Shown piece by piece: positions 52,640-61,838 of a stretch of DNA of 64,000 nucleotides. The position numbers and the translations under genes were made by a program. A model generated the notes under the pieces. It was given only the letters and a program-made list of their open reading frames with translations. It did no database searches and had not been told where the DNA came from. The DNA comes from Rhizobium sp. BK602 (GTDB taxonomy: Bacteria; Pseudomonadota; Alphaproteobacteria; Rhizobiales; Rhizobiaceae), in contig NZ_JACIBC010000011.1 in NCBI RefSeq assembly GCF_014195095.1, positions 89,746-153,745 on the forward strand, in the 5' to 3' direction. The first letter of the stretch is position 1. Every line of letters starts with the position of its first letter.

Positions 52640-55096
52640 ATGATCGACGATATTCTCGACGAGATGACGCTGGAGGAGCAGGTCTCGCTGCTTTCAGGTG
52701 CCGATTTCTGGACGACGGTTCCGGTGGAGCGGCTCGGCGTGCCGAAGGTCAAGGTCACCGACGGTCCCAATGGCGCCCGTGGCGGTGGCTCGTTGGTGGG
52801 TGGCGTCAAATCCGCCTGCTTTCCCGTCGCGATCGCGCTCGGCTCGACCTGGAATCCGGATCTTATCGAGCGCGTCGGCGCGGCGCTCGGCGAACAGGCC
52901 AAGAGCAAGGGCGCATCGGTGCTGCTGGCGCCGACCGTTAATATCCACCGCTCCGGCCTCAATGGCCGTAATTTCGAATGCTATTCCGAGGACCCGACGC
53001 TGACGGCCGCCCTGGCGGTCGCCTATATCAACGGCGTGCAAGGGCAGGGTGTCGCGGCAACGATCAAGCATTTCGTCGCCAATGAATCCGAGATCGAGCG
53101 CCAGACCATGTCGTCCGACGTCGATGAGCGGACGCTGCGCGAAATCTATCTGCCGCCCTTCGAAGATGCGGTGAAAAAGGCCGGCGTCCAGGCCGTGATG
53201 TCCTCCTACAACCGGCTGAACGGCACCTATACCAGCGAACATCCCTGGCTGCTGACGAAGGTCCTGCGCGAGGAATGGGGCTTTGACGGCATTGTCATGT
53301 CCGACTGGTTCGGTTCGCATTCGACGGTGGAGACGATCAATGCCGGGCTGGATCTGGAAATGCCGGGTCCCTGGCGCGACCGCGGTGAGAAGCTGGTTGC
53401 GGCCGTCCGCGAAGGCAAGGTCAAGGCCGAGACGGTGCGGGCGTCGGCGCGCCGTATCCTCCAGCTTCTCGAACGTGTCGGCGCCTTCGAAAAGGCACCT
53501 GATCTCAGCGAGCATGCGCTGGACCTGCCGCAGGATCGTGCGCTGATCCGTCAGCTCGGTGCCGAGGGTGCGGTGCTGCTGAAGAACGACGGCATTCTGC
53601 CGCTTGCCAAATCCTCCGTCGACCAAATCGCCGTCATCGGCCCGAATGCGGCGTCGGCTCGCGTGATGGGCGGCGGCAGCGCGCGGATATCGGCGCATTA
53701 TACGGTCAGCCCGCTGGAAGGCATTCGCGCAGCCCTTTCCAATGCCAACAGCATCCGCCATGCGGTCGGCTCCGCCAACAATCGGCTGGTCGATCTCTTC
53801 AGCGGCGAGATGACGGTGGAATATTTCAAGGGGCGCGGCTGCCAGGGTCAGCCGGTGCATGTCGAGGCGGGCGACACGGGCGAATTCTTCTGGTTCGACC
53901 TTCCTGCCGAAGGGCTAGACATTGCCGATTTCTCGGCCCGCATGACGGGAACCTTCGTGCCGGAGGAAGGTGGCGAGCATGTCTTCGGCATGACCAATGC
54001 CGGTCTCGCCCGGCTCTTCGTGGACGGCGAACTCATTGTCGACGGCTATGACGGCTGGACGAAGGGCGAGAACTTCTTTGGCACCGCGAATGACGAACAG
54101 CGCCGGTCCAAGCGGCTCGAAGCCGGCCGCCGCTATCGGGTTGTCGTCGAATATGAGGCGCCGAAGGCAAGCCTTGATGGCATCAACGTCTGCGCGCTTC
54201 GTTTCGGCGTCGAAAGGCCGCTTGGCGATGCCGGCATCGCCGAAGCGGTCGAAACCGCCCGCAAGTCCGACACGGTGCTGCTGCTCGTCGGCCGTGACGG
54301 CGAATGGGATACCGAAGGCCTGGACCTGCCCGACATGCGTCTGCCCGGCCGGCAGGAAGAGCTGATCGGGAGGGTTGCCGAGGCCAATGCGAATGTGATC
54401 GTGGTGCTGCAGACCGGCGGGCCGGTCGAGATGCCCTGGCTCGACAAGGTCCGGGCGGTGCTGCAGATCTGGTATCCTGGCCAGGAGCTGGGCAATTCGC
54501 TCGCCGACGTCCTCTTCGGGGATGTCGAGCCGTCGGGACGCCTGCCGCAAACTTTCCCGAAGGTGCTCGCCGACAATTCCGCCATCACCGGTGATGCAAC
54601 GATCTACCCCGGACAGGACGGCCATGTCCGTTATGCAGAAGGGATTTTCGTCGGCTATCGGCATCATGATACCCGCGAAATCGAGCCGCTTTTCCCCTTC
54701 GGCTTCGGCCTCGGCTACACCCGTTTCGCCTGGGCAGCCCCCCAGCTATCACAGACCGAGATGGGACCGGACGGTCTGACCGTCAGCGTCGGCGTCACCA
54801 ATATCGGCGACCGCGCAGGCTCGGATGTGGTGCAACTCTATGTCCGTTCCATCGAGCCAAGGGTCGAAAGACCGTTCAAGGAGCTGCGCGCCTTTGCGAA
54901 ACTCAAGCTGGAACCAGGAGCAACCGGTGTCGCCGAACTAAAAATCGGCCCCCGCGATCTCGCTTATTTTGATGTCGAGTCCGGACGTTTCCGGGCGGAT
55001 GCCGGCGAATACGAGCTGATCGTGGCGGCCAGCGCGGCTGATATAAGGGCAAGCGTCACCATTCGGTTGCCGGCCGATCATGTGATGGAGCCATAG
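52640..55096 (+). CDS. GH3 beta-glucosidase with PA14 insert
   Basis: An 818-residue glycoside hydrolase family 3 enzyme. The N-terminal barrel has LGVPKVKVTDGPNGARGGGS near 36-55, GRNFECYSEDP, and the nucleophile Asp in GFDGIVMSDWFGSHST near 213-228. A PA14 carbohydrate-binding insert follows at about 395-520 (GTFVPEEGGEHVFGMTNAGL), then the second GH3 domain and a fibronectin-III-like end (VVQLYVRSIEPRVERPFKEL). No signal peptide, so it acts on imported glucosides. AGAGGAA before ATG 52640 sets the start. Confidence 0.93.
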   Translation: MIDDILDEMTLEEQVSLLSGADFWTTVPVERLGVPKVKVTDGPNGARGGGSLVGGVKSACFPVAIALGSTWNPDLIERVGAALGEQAKSKGASVLLAPTVNIHRSGLNGRNFECYSEDPTLTAALAVAYINGVQGQGVAATIKHFVANESEIERQTMSSDVDERTLREIYLPPFEDAVKKAGVQAVMSSYNRLNGTYTSEHPWLLTKVLREEWGFDGIVMSDWFGSHSTVETINAGLDLEMPGPWRDRGEKLVAAVREGKVKAETVRASARRILQLLERVGAFEKAPDLSEHALDLPQDRALIRQLGAEGAVLLKNDGILPLAKSSVDQIAVIGPNAASARVMGGGSARISAHYTVSPLEGIRAALSNANSIRHAVGSANNRLVDLFSGEMTVEYFKGRGCQGQPVHVEAGDTGEFFWFDLPAEGLDIADFSARMTGTFVPEEGGEHVFGMTNAGLARLFVDGELIVDGYDGWTKGENFFGTANDEQRRSKRLEAGRRYRVVVEYEAPKASLDGINVCALRFGVERPLGDAGIAEAVETARKSDTVLLLVGRDGEWDTEGLDLPDMRLPGRQEELIGRVAEANANVIVVLQTGGPVEMPWLDKVRAVLQIWYPGQELGNSLADVLFGDVEPSGRLPQTFPKVLADNSAITGDATIYPGQDGHVRYAEGIFVGYRHHDTREIEPLFPFGFGLGYTRFAWAAPQLSQTEMGPDGLTVSVGVTNIGDRAGSDVVQLYVRSIEPRVERPFKELRAFAKLKLEPGATGVAELKIGPRDLAYFDVESGRFRADAGEYELIVAASAADIRASVTIRLPADHVMEP

Positions 55097-55174
55097 ACGG
55101 CTATGTCCAGGGGATCGCGCCGTCAGCCAGATGGCGCTCGACGCGATCCCGTCCAGGTTTGATCAAAACGCAAA

Positions 55175-55204
55175 CAGGCGGTGGGCCGTTTGGCCCGCCG
55201 CCTG
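55175..55204. terminator. bidirectional terminator hairpin
   Basis: Arms CAGGCGGTGGGCC (55175-55187) and GGCCCGCCGCCTG (55192-55204) pair at 12 of 13 positions plus a wobble, with a GTTT loop. It lies between the convergent GH3 and ilvE genes. On the ilvE side a T-rich stretch follows; on the GH3 side there is only a weak one. Confidence 0.7.
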
Positions 55205-55241
55205 TCGAATTGTTGGAGCCTCGTACGGGCGTTACCAGGGA

Positions 55242-56339
55242 TTAGAACAGCCGATCCATCCAGCCATGCACGTCATTGCTGCGGCCGTTCTGGATGTCGA
55301 GCAAGGCGGCCTTCAGGCGCTGGGTCACGGGACCGGCGGTGCCGTCGCCGATGGTGAAATTGTGCTTGCGGCCCTTGAGCTTGCCGATCGGCGTCACCAC
55401 CGCGGCCGTGCCGCAGGCGAAAGCCTCGCGCAGGCGGCCGCTTTCCGCGTCCTTCTGCCACTGATCGATCGAATAGGGTTCCTCGCGCACGGTGAGCCCG
55501 AGGTCGCGGCCGAGCGTGATCAGCGAGTCGCGGGTGATGCCCGGCAGGATCGTGCCGGTGAGCGGCGGGGTCTGCAGCGAGCCGTCGTCGAAGACGAAGA
55601 AGACGTTCATACCGCCGAGTTCTTCGATGTACCGGCGCTCCACCGCGTCGAGGAAGACGACCTGGTCGCAACCTTCCTGGGTCGCTTCGGCCTGCGCGGC
55701 GAGGCTCGCCGCATAATTGCCGCCGCATTTGGCTTCGCCGGTACCGCCAGGGGCGGCGCGGGTATAATTTTCCGAAACCCAGAGCGTCACGGCCGAAGCG
55801 CCGCCCTTGAAATAGGCGCCGACGGATGAGGCGACGACACAATAGACGTATTCGGCCGAGGGCTTCACGCCGAGCAGGGTTTCGGTCGCGAACATGAAGG
55901 GACGCAGATAAAGCGCCGCGCCGTCGCCCGTGGGTATCCAGTCCTTGTCGACTTCAACGAGCGAGCGCACGGATTCGAGGAAAAGCTCTTCCGGCAGCGG
56001 CGCCATGGCAAGCCGCGTGGCGGAATTGCGGAACCGGCGCGCATTGGCATCGGGACGGAAGAGGGCCGCGCCGCCGTCCGGCAAGCGATAGGCCTTCATG
56101 CCTTCGAAGATTTCCTGCGCATAATGCAGCACCAGCGTCGCCGGATCGATGTTGAACGCCTTGCGAGCCTCGATCTTCCCGTCATGCCAGCCACGTCCCT
56201 CGGTGTAACGGATGGTCACCATATGGTCGGTGAATACGCGGCCAAATCCGGGATTTTGCAGCAGAGCCTCACGCTCGTTCACCGGAACGGGATTCGAATT
56301 TCTCTCAAATATCAGGGTCTTTGCGCCGCTGTCGCTCAT
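55242..56339 (-). CDS. ilvE: branched-chain amino acid aminotransferase
   Basis: A 365-residue fold-type IV PLP enzyme that makes or degrades leucine, isoleucine and valine. The C-terminal-type signature EAKCGGNYAASLAAQAEATQ near 211-230 holds the PLP lysine; YAQEIFEGMKAYRLPDG near 74-90 and YLRPFMFATETLLGVKPSAE near 143-162 are substrate-pocket motifs. Length and sequence suit the long BCAT group. It is monocistronic, with the terminator hairpin behind it. Confidence 0.93.
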   Translation of the reverse strand: MSDSGAKTLIFERNSNPVPVNEREALLQNPGFGRVFTDHMVTIRYTEGRGWHDGKIEARKAFNIDPATLVLHYAQEIFEGMKAYRLPDGGAALFRPDANARRFRNSATRLAMAPLPEELFLESVRSLVEVDKDWIPTGDGAALYLRPFMFATETLLGVKPSAEYVYCVVASSVGAYFKGGASAVTLWVSENYTRAAPGGTGEAKCGGNYAASLAAQAEATQEGCDQVVFLDAVERRYIEELGGMNVFFVFDDGSLQTPPLTGTILPGITRDSLITLGRDLGLTVREEPYSIDQWQKDAESGRLREAFACGTAAVVTPIGKLKGRKHNFTIGDGTAGPVTQRLKAALLDIQNGRSNDVHGWMDRLF

Positions 56340-56614
56340 CGTCGGTTCCTTCGTCGGTAGCAGGTCGATTCCCGCTCACTGCTGACGGGTGGTTTAACCC
56401 AAATCAAGTGGCATTTGGTTGCGTTTATATTTGCTCAGGTAAAAGTTTTCGCGTTGTGTCCCTCATTTTCCAAAATTTCTAGTATTTTCTCCTAAAGCCG
56501 GTCGCTGAATTGATAGCGGTGCCCATGGATGTGGAGGTCCGGATCGACGGAGCCGCTTGCTTCGCGGGGCTTCTGCTGGTAGGAGCCTGCGGCAGCTTTA
56601 GGAAAGCTTAATTA
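56340..56614. other. intergenic region between ilvE and the queuosine operon
   Basis: No gene is seen. It must hold the divergent promoters of ilvE and queC. An AT-rich stretch around 56410-56480 is the likely promoter zone. Confidence 0.4.
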
Positions 56615-56647
56615 TCCGGTCGCAGCCCACCCGGTCAAAACAAGGGA
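56615..56647 (+). ncRNA. preQ1-I riboswitch, compact (Tte) type
   Basis: TCCGG, TCGCAG, CCCA, CCCGG, then TCAAAACAAGGGA. Stem P1 is CCGG (56616-56619) with CCGG (56631-56634). The invariant loop UCGCAG (56620-56625) and the A-rich tail ending ACAAGG (56640-56645) match the T. tengcongensis preQ1-I aptamer almost base for base. AAGGGA of the tail is also the ribosome site of queC, nine bases before its ATG, so ligand binding would hide it and stop translation of the pathway. Confidence 0.85.
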
Positions 56648-56656
56648 CTCAAAATT

Positions 56657-57367
56657 ATGAAGACCATCGTCATCTGCTCCGGCGGATTGGACTCCGTTTC
56701 GCTCGCCTACAGAATAGCGGCGGAACATCAGCTTGTCGGCCTCGTCTCTTTCGATTACGGCCAGCGTCACCGCAAGGAGCTGGATTTCGCCGCCGCCTGT
56801 GCCAGGCGTCTCGGCGTGCCGCATCAGATCATCGACATCACCACCATCGGCAAGCATCTGACAGGATCGGCGCTGACCGACGACGTCGCGGTGCCGGATG
56901 GGCATTATGCCGAAGAGACGATGAAGGCGACCGTCGTGCCGAATCGCAATGCCATCATGCTGGCGATCGCTTTCGGCCTTGCCGCCGCGCAGAAGGCCGA
57001 TGCCGTCGCCGTCGCCGTTCATGGCGGCGATCATTTCATCTATCCGGATTGCCGGCCGGGCTTCATCGATGCCTTCCAGCAGATGCAGAACCAGGCGCTG
57101 GACGGCTATGCCAGCGTTTCGCTCCACGCCCCTTACGTCACCGTCTCCAAGGCCGATATCGTGACCGATGGCGCCCGTAATGGGACGCCCTTTGCCGAAA
57201 CCTGGTCCTGCTACAAGGGCGGGGCGCGTCATTGCGGCCGCTGCGGCACCTGCGTCGAGCGGCGCGAGGCTTTTCATCTCGCCGGTGTCGAGGACCCGAC
57301 GGATTACGAGGACCCGGATTTCTGGGTGACGGCGACAGCAGGCTTTTCGGCCGAAGAGGTGAAGTGA
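56657..57367 (+). CDS. queC: 7-cyano-7-deazaguanine (preQ0) synthase QueC
   Basis: A 236-residue ATP-dependent enzyme that turns 7-carboxy-7-deazaguanine into preQ0. The PP-loop SGGLDSV is at residues 8-14, and the zinc site CYKGGARHCGRCGTCVERRE has its four cysteines near 190-205. GGDHFIYPDCRPGF is a family motif. First gene of the queC-queD-queE operon; its stop TGA overlaps the queD ATG by one base. Controlled by the riboswitch in its leader. Confidence 0.96.
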   Translation: MKTIVICSGGLDSVSLAYRIAAEHQLVGLVSFDYGQRHRKELDFAAACARRLGVPHQIIDITTIGKHLTGSALTDDVAVPDGHYAEETMKATVVPNRNAIMLAIAFGLAAAQKADAVAVAVHGGDHFIYPDCRPGFIDAFQQMQNQALDGYASVSLHAPYVTVSKADIVTDGARNGTPFAETWSCYKGGARHCGRCGTCVERREAFHLAGVEDPTDYEDPDFWVTATAGFSAEEVK

Positions 57368-57723
57368 TGTTCCGCATCACCAAGGAATTCCATTTCTCCG
57401 CCTCGCACCAGCTCACGCATCTTGCCGACGATCATCAATGCGCGCGCATGCACGGGCACAACTATATCGTCGAAGTGGAGCTTTCCGCCGCCGAACTCGA
57501 CGCCAACGGCTTCGTCCGCGATTATCATGAGCTCGCGCCGCTCAAGCGCTATATCGACGACAATTTCGATCATCGCCATCTGAACGATGTTCTCGGTCAC
57601 GACCGGGTGACTTCGGAATGTCTCGCCAAGCATTTCTACGACTGGTGCAAGGCGCTGCTGCCCGAGACCTCGGCGGTGCGCGTCAGCGAGACGCCGAAGA
57701 CATGGGCGGAATACCGGCCATGA
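57367..57723 (+). CDS. queD: 6-carboxy-5,6,7,8-tetrahydropterin synthase QueD
   Basis: A 118-residue tunnelling-fold enzyme that makes 6-carboxytetrahydropterin from dihydroneopterin triphosphate. FHFSASHQL has the first zinc histidine, CARMHGHNY near 29-37 the catalytic Cys and two zinc histidines, and DNFDHRHLND a further conserved stretch. The ATG shares a base with the queC stop; longer frames upstream lie inside queC. Confidence 0.95.
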   Translation: MFRITKEFHFSASHQLTHLADDHQCARMHGHNYIVEVELSAAELDANGFVRDYHELAPLKRYIDDNFDHRHLNDVLGHDRVTSECLAKHFYDWCKALLPETSAVRVSETPKTWAEYRP

Positions 57724-58457
57724 GCGTGGCCCGCGAAACTCGTATCCGCGTCAGCGAGATATTCGGGCCGACCATCCAGGGCGAGGGGGTGCTGATAGGC
57801 CTGCCGACCGTGTTCGTGCGTACCGGCGGCTGCGACTACCGCTGTTCGTGGTGCGATACGCTGCATGCGGTCGACAGCGAGTATCGTGACGAGTGGCAGC
57901 CGATGTCGGTCGACCAAATCTGGCAGGACGTGACCCGTCTTTCCGGTGGCAGGCCGCTGACGGTCTCTCTTTCGGGCGGCAACCCGGCGATCCAGCCGCT
58001 CGGTCCGCTGATCGCGCGTGGCCATGATGAGGGTTATCGCTTCGCGCTGGAAACGCAAGGCAGCATCGCCAAGGACTGGTTTGCCGATCTCGACGTGCTG
58101 GTGCTGAGCCCGAAGCCGCCATCGAGCGGCATGGAGACGGATTGGGCCGCGTTCGACGACTGTCTGCGCCTTGCGGCCGATGGACCGCAAATCGCCCTGA
58201 AGATCGTCGTTTTCGATGATCGCGACTACGCCTATGCCCGCGATGCCGCCCGCCGCTATCCGCATTTGCCGGTCTATCTCCAGCCCGGCAATCATACGCC
58301 GCCACCGCCCGATGCCGACGATGCGAAGATCGATATCGATGGCATCATCGATCGCATGCGCTGGCTCGTCGACAAAGTGGCGGAAGATCGGTGGTTCGAG
58401 GCGCGGGTCTTGCCGCAGCTCCATGTCATTCTCTGGGGCAACAAGCGCGGTGTCTGA
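57720..58457 (+). CDS. queE: 7-carboxy-7-deazaguanine synthase QueE
   Basis: A 245-residue radical-SAM enzyme. FGPTIQGEGVLIGLPTVFVR leads to the Fe-S motif CDYRCSWC (CxxxCxxC) near 38-45; SLSGGNPAIQ is the SAM-binding GGE-type loop, with Asn instead of Glu. It rearranges carboxytetrahydropterin into the deazaguanine ring. It overlaps the queD stop by ATGA. queF and tgt are not in the window. Confidence 0.95.
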   Translation: MSVARETRIRVSEIFGPTIQGEGVLIGLPTVFVRTGGCDYRCSWCDTLHAVDSEYRDEWQPMSVDQIWQDVTRLSGGRPLTVSLSGGNPAIQPLGPLIARGHDEGYRFALETQGSIAKDWFADLDVLVLSPKPPSSGMETDWAAFDDCLRLAADGPQIALKIVVFDDRDYAYARDAARRYPHLPVYLQPGNHTPPPPDADDAKIDIDGIIDRMRWLVDKVAEDRWFEARVLPQLHVILWGNKRGV

Positions 58458-58696
58458 TGACCGTGCCACGACGATCGGGGAACGCGGTCCTGTTGAACCG
58501 ATCTTGCGGCCGCCCTCGATCCCAGCCTATGCAGTCGGTAACAGCCGGGATTCGCGGCGATCACGGTCGCAGTTGCATTGGTGACATCTCACCGTTAAAT
58601 ATCTTGGTACGCCATAATACGATTCCGGATGGCTGCTTGCGCAAAGCGGCAGATGATCCTGGGGAAAGCTGATGTCTTCAAGGCCGAGGTGCAGGG

Positions 58697-59392
58697 ATGA
58701 GTGGTGATTTGCAGGGCGCGGCGATCCGGGTAGAGCGTCCGGCGAAAACCTTGCGCGAGCTGGCGCTGGACAAGGTGCGCGAAGCCATCGTCAACGGCTA
58801 TTTCCGGCCCGGCGATCGCCTGGTGGAGCGCGATCTCTGCGCGCAGCTGGGCGTCAGCCGTACGATCGTTCGTGAGGTGCTGCGCCATCTGGAGTCGGAA
58901 GGGCTTGTCGCCAATCAGCAGAACAGAGGCCCGATCGTCGCCCAGCTCGATCATGACGAGGCCAAGCAGATCTATGAAATCCGCGGCGCGCTGGAAGGCA
59001 TGGCGGCACGTCTTTGTGCCGAAAAAGGCGATCCGGCGATCGCCGATGCGTTGGACAAGGCCCTGCAGGATATTCGCGACAGCTATCGCGACAAGGACAT
59101 GGCCGGCGTCCTTACCCATACGTCGGTCTTCTATCAGACGCTGTTCAGCATGGTCGACCGCCATGTCGCATGGGGCGTCGTCAATCTGCTGACCGTACGC
59201 ATCAACCATCTTCGGTCGATGACGATCAAGACCGAGAACCGGGGCGTTCAAGGCCCCGCGCAAATGGCGCGTATTGTCGATGCCATCCGGCGTGGAGACG
59301 GTCCGGGCGCCTATCAGGCGGCAATGGATCATGTGGCAAGCGCCAGCGCGATCGCCGAGGCGGTGCTGTCGGGCCGGCAATCGGTCGATTGA
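58697..59392 (+). CDS. GntR family regulator (FCD domain)
   Basis: A 231-residue regulator. DRLVERDLCAQLGVSRTIVR near 36-55 and LESEGLVANQQNRGPIVAQL make up the winged helix; the rest is FCD, with DKALQDIRDSY and FYQTLFSMVDRH. It stands alone, 240 bp behind queE and convergent with the histidine kinase gene. No clear target gene is adjacent. Confidence 0.9.
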   Translation: MSGDLQGAAIRVERPAKTLRELALDKVREAIVNGYFRPGDRLVERDLCAQLGVSRTIVREVLRHLESEGLVANQQNRGPIVAQLDHDEAKQIYEIRGALEGMAARLCAEKGDPAIADALDKALQDIRDSYRDKDMAGVLTHTSVFYQTLFSMVDRHVAWGVVNLLTVRINHLRSMTIKTENRGVQGPAQMARIVDAIRRGDGPGAYQAAMDHVASASAIAEAVLSGRQSVD

Positions 59393-59401
59393 CGCAGCCA
59401 G

Positions 59402-60781
59402 TCACTTCGATGGCAGTCGCAGTTCAGCCCGCATGCCACGGCCTTGCCTGTTGACGAGCGACAAGCTGCCGCCATGCGCCTTGACGATGCTCCGGGCGAT
59501 CGACAGGCCGAGCCCAAGGCCGCCGGTCTCCATGTTTCGCGAGGGTTCGAGGCGGACGAAAGCCTCGAAAGCGTCCTCGATCTCATCTTCCGGTATGCCC
59601 GGCCCCTCGTCTTCGACAGATATGATCACCTCGCCATCGGCCTTCTGAAGGGCAACGGACGCCGCGCCGCCATAGCGGATGGCATTCTCGACGAGGTTTC
59701 TGAGCGCCCTTTTCAAGGCGACCGGTCGGCAGGGATAGGGCTGCGAGGGCAGGGCGCCCAGATGCACCTCGCTGTTGGTTAGCCGGAATTCCTCGGTCAC
59801 TTGCCGGATGAGGTCGGCGAGATCGACGGGGACCGTCTCCTCTTTGTTCACCTCCGCCCGCGTGAAGGCAAGCGTGGCCTCGCAGATGGTGGTGAGTTCG
59901 TCGATGGTGGCGACGATATCCTCGCGCACCTCGTCATTGTCGATGAATTCGGCTTTCAGCCGCAGTGTTGTCAGCGGCGTGCGCAGATCGTGACTGATGC
60001 TGGCGAGAAGCCGCAGGCGGTCGCGGATGAACTGGCTCAATCGCTGATGCATCGTGTTGAAGGCCTGGGTCGTCGCCGCGACTTCGGATGGGCCGCTGAT
60101 CTTGAGGGGCGAGAGTGTTTCTCCCCGCCCCAGCCGCTCCGATGCATTCGCCAGCATACGCAGCGACTGCGTCTGCGAGCGGACCACCATCGTCACGGCG
60201 GCAATGGCCGCCAGCGATGACAGCGAGAAGGAGAGGAGCGCGACGGGGCTCCAGAAAGGCGGAATGTCGACGCCGTTGCGGATCTCAAGCCAGCGGCCGT
60301 CGCTCAACGGTATGGAGGTGACGAAACCGACGATGCGGGCTTCATCGCGAGGATCGTCGTCCACTTGCTGTCGATCGGCGCAGCGAGGAGGGCTCTGCTC
60401 GATCGCAACCTGCGGCGATCCGGTTTTGAGGCCGTTCAGCAGCCGGAACAGACGTCCGGCGAGGTTCTTTTCAGCGGCGCTCATTTCGCGGCTCGCCGGA
60501 GGCTCGCTGATGATCGCCGCACAGGATAGACGCGAGCGAAAGGCCGTGATGATGCGGTCCTGCTCGTCGGGCGGTGAGGTGATCAGTATCCTCGTCAGCG
60601 TGGCGGTCGTGGGAAGGGTCTGGCTATGGATGATCCGCTCGGCAATGCCATCCTGCTGACTGTTCAGAATGAGGATCAGCGCGATCTGTGCAAGGGCGAG
60701 CGCCGCCACCAGCGAGATGATCAGCCTTGCGGTGAGGCTCCGCGGCCATGATGGCCACATGGACGGGCGCGAGGACATCAC
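59402..60781 (-). CDS. two-component sensor histidine kinase
   Basis: A 459-residue inner-membrane kinase. Two membrane helices (LIISLVAALALAQIALILIL near 17-36, and near 178-200) bracket a periplasmic domain of about 135 residues; HAMP follows. The H-box is LASISHDLRTPLTTLRLKAE near 259-278, then NLVENAIRYGG, VEDEGPGIPEDE and GGLGLGLSIARSIVKAHGG. It overlaps the response-regulator stop by ATGA. The divergent RND pump is its probable target. Confidence 0.94.
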   Translation of the reverse strand: MMSSRPSMWPSWPRSLTARLIISLVAALALAQIALILILNSQQDGIAERIIHSQTLPTTATLTRILITSPPDEQDRIITAFRSRLSCAAIISEPPASREMSAAEKNLAGRLFRLLNGLKTGSPQVAIEQSPPRCADRQQVDDDPRDEARIVGFVTSIPLSDGRWLEIRNGVDIPPFWSPVALLSFSLSSLAAIAAVTMVVRSQTQSLRMLANASERLGRGETLSPLKISGPSEVAATTQAFNTMHQRLSQFIRDRLRLLASISHDLRTPLTTLRLKAEFIDNDEVREDIVATIDELTTICEATLAFTRAEVNKEETVPVDLADLIRQVTEEFRLTNSEVHLGALPSQPYPCRPVALKRALRNLVENAIRYGGAASVALQKADGEVIISVEDEGPGIPEDEIEDAFEAFVRLEPSRNMETGGLGLGLSIARSIVKAHGGSLSLVNRQGRGMRAELRLPSK

Positions 60782-61521
60782 GCCACCTCCTCCACGGTTC
60801 CGGAGAAGGTATAACCGTCCCCCCAGACTGTTTTGATCAGCGCCGGCTGCTGGGGGTCGTCTTCGATGCGGCGGCGCAGGCGGCTGACGAGATTGTCGAT
60901 GCTGCGGTCGAAGACCTGCGCCGATCGCCCGGCGGTAATGTCGAGCAGCTGGTTGCGCGTGAGAACGACGCCCGGCCGGGTAATGAAGGCGAGCAGCAGA
61001 CGGAATTCCGCTGTCCCGAGCGCTGCCTCATTGCCGGCGGCGTCGACAAGCGATCGCTGCGTGACGTCGAGCGTCCAATGCCCGAAGCGATAGCGCTTGC
61101 GTTCCGGGTCCGATGTCGTGGTTGCCGTGGCGTTGGCGCGACGAAGCAGCGCGCGGATGCGGGCGAGAAGTTCACGGGGATTGAAGGGCTTGGTGACGTA
61201 ATCGTCGGCGCCGAGCTCGAGCCCGATGATCCTGTCGGTCTCGTCGGACACGGCCGTCAGCAATACGATCGGCACCATGCTGCTCTGGCGCAGCGACCGG
61301 CACAGGGACAGTCCGTCTTCTCCCGGCATCATGATATCCAGCACGACCAGATCGATCGTGGCGGTGCGCAATTGCTGACGCATCTCGGTGCCGCCATTTG
61401 CCGTACTGACACGCAGTCCGTTCTTGGCGAGGTATTTTGCCAGGAGATCGCGGATCTCCTTGTGATCGTCGACAACGAGGACGTGGGGTGTTCGCTGCAT
61501 TGCTGCTTCCTTTGTTTCCAA
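60778..61521 (-). CDS. OmpR family response regulator
   Basis: A 247-residue regulator. The receiver domain has HVLVVDDHKEIRDLLAKYLA, phosphoacceptor Asp in DLVVLDIMMPGEDGLSL near 55-60, and Lys in DDYVTKPFNPRELLARI. The C-terminal winged helix starts near residue 145, with RLLLAFITRPGVVLTRNQLL and DNLVSRLRRRIEDDP. First gene of the pair, divergent from the RND adaptor; the dyad at 61602-61625 lies in the shared gap. Confidence 0.94.
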   Translation of the reverse strand: METKEAAMQRTPHVLVVDDHKEIRDLLAKYLAKNGLRVSTANGGTEMRQQLRTATIDLVVLDIMMPGEDGLSLCRSLRQSSMVPIVLLTAVSDETDRIIGLELGADDYVTKPFNPRELLARIRALLRRANATATTTSDPERKRYRFGHWTLDVTQRSLVDAAGNEAALGTAEFRLLLAFITRPGVVLTRNQLLDITAGRSAQVFDRSIDNLVSRLRRRIEDDPQQPALIKTVWGDGYTFSGTVEEVA

Positions 61522-61838
61522 AGGCTTTCGCCGAGGGAACGCGTGTTATGCGTGTTTGATGTTTTAAGGACGCCTCCCGCAACATCAAAATTGTAACCAA
61601 ATGTCACGGCTGCCGGACCGTGACAGAATTGATTACCGAATTGCCCGTCGGTGGCAAACTTTCATGACATCTCTCGGCGATGGTCCGCCCACCTTGATCC
61701 GGCTTGCTGGATGTTGGCGTTGAAGCCGTTTTCCCATTCCCGGCATCGCGACGGTCCCCAGCGGGAAAAGCCGTTGCCCTTTCGACCGGGACACCAAGCG
61801 CTGATCGCCGAGACAAATCCATCTGCCAGGGTCGTGCA
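61522..61838. promoter_or_regulatory. divergent control region between response regulator and RND pump
   Basis: The 317-bp gap has no supported gene. Its main structure is TGTCACGG (61602-61609) and CCGTGACA (61618-61625), perfect eight-base arms around an eight-base spacer, 81 bp before the regulator and about 215 bp before the adaptor. It is the best candidate for the response regulator or a local repressor. Confidence 0.6.
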
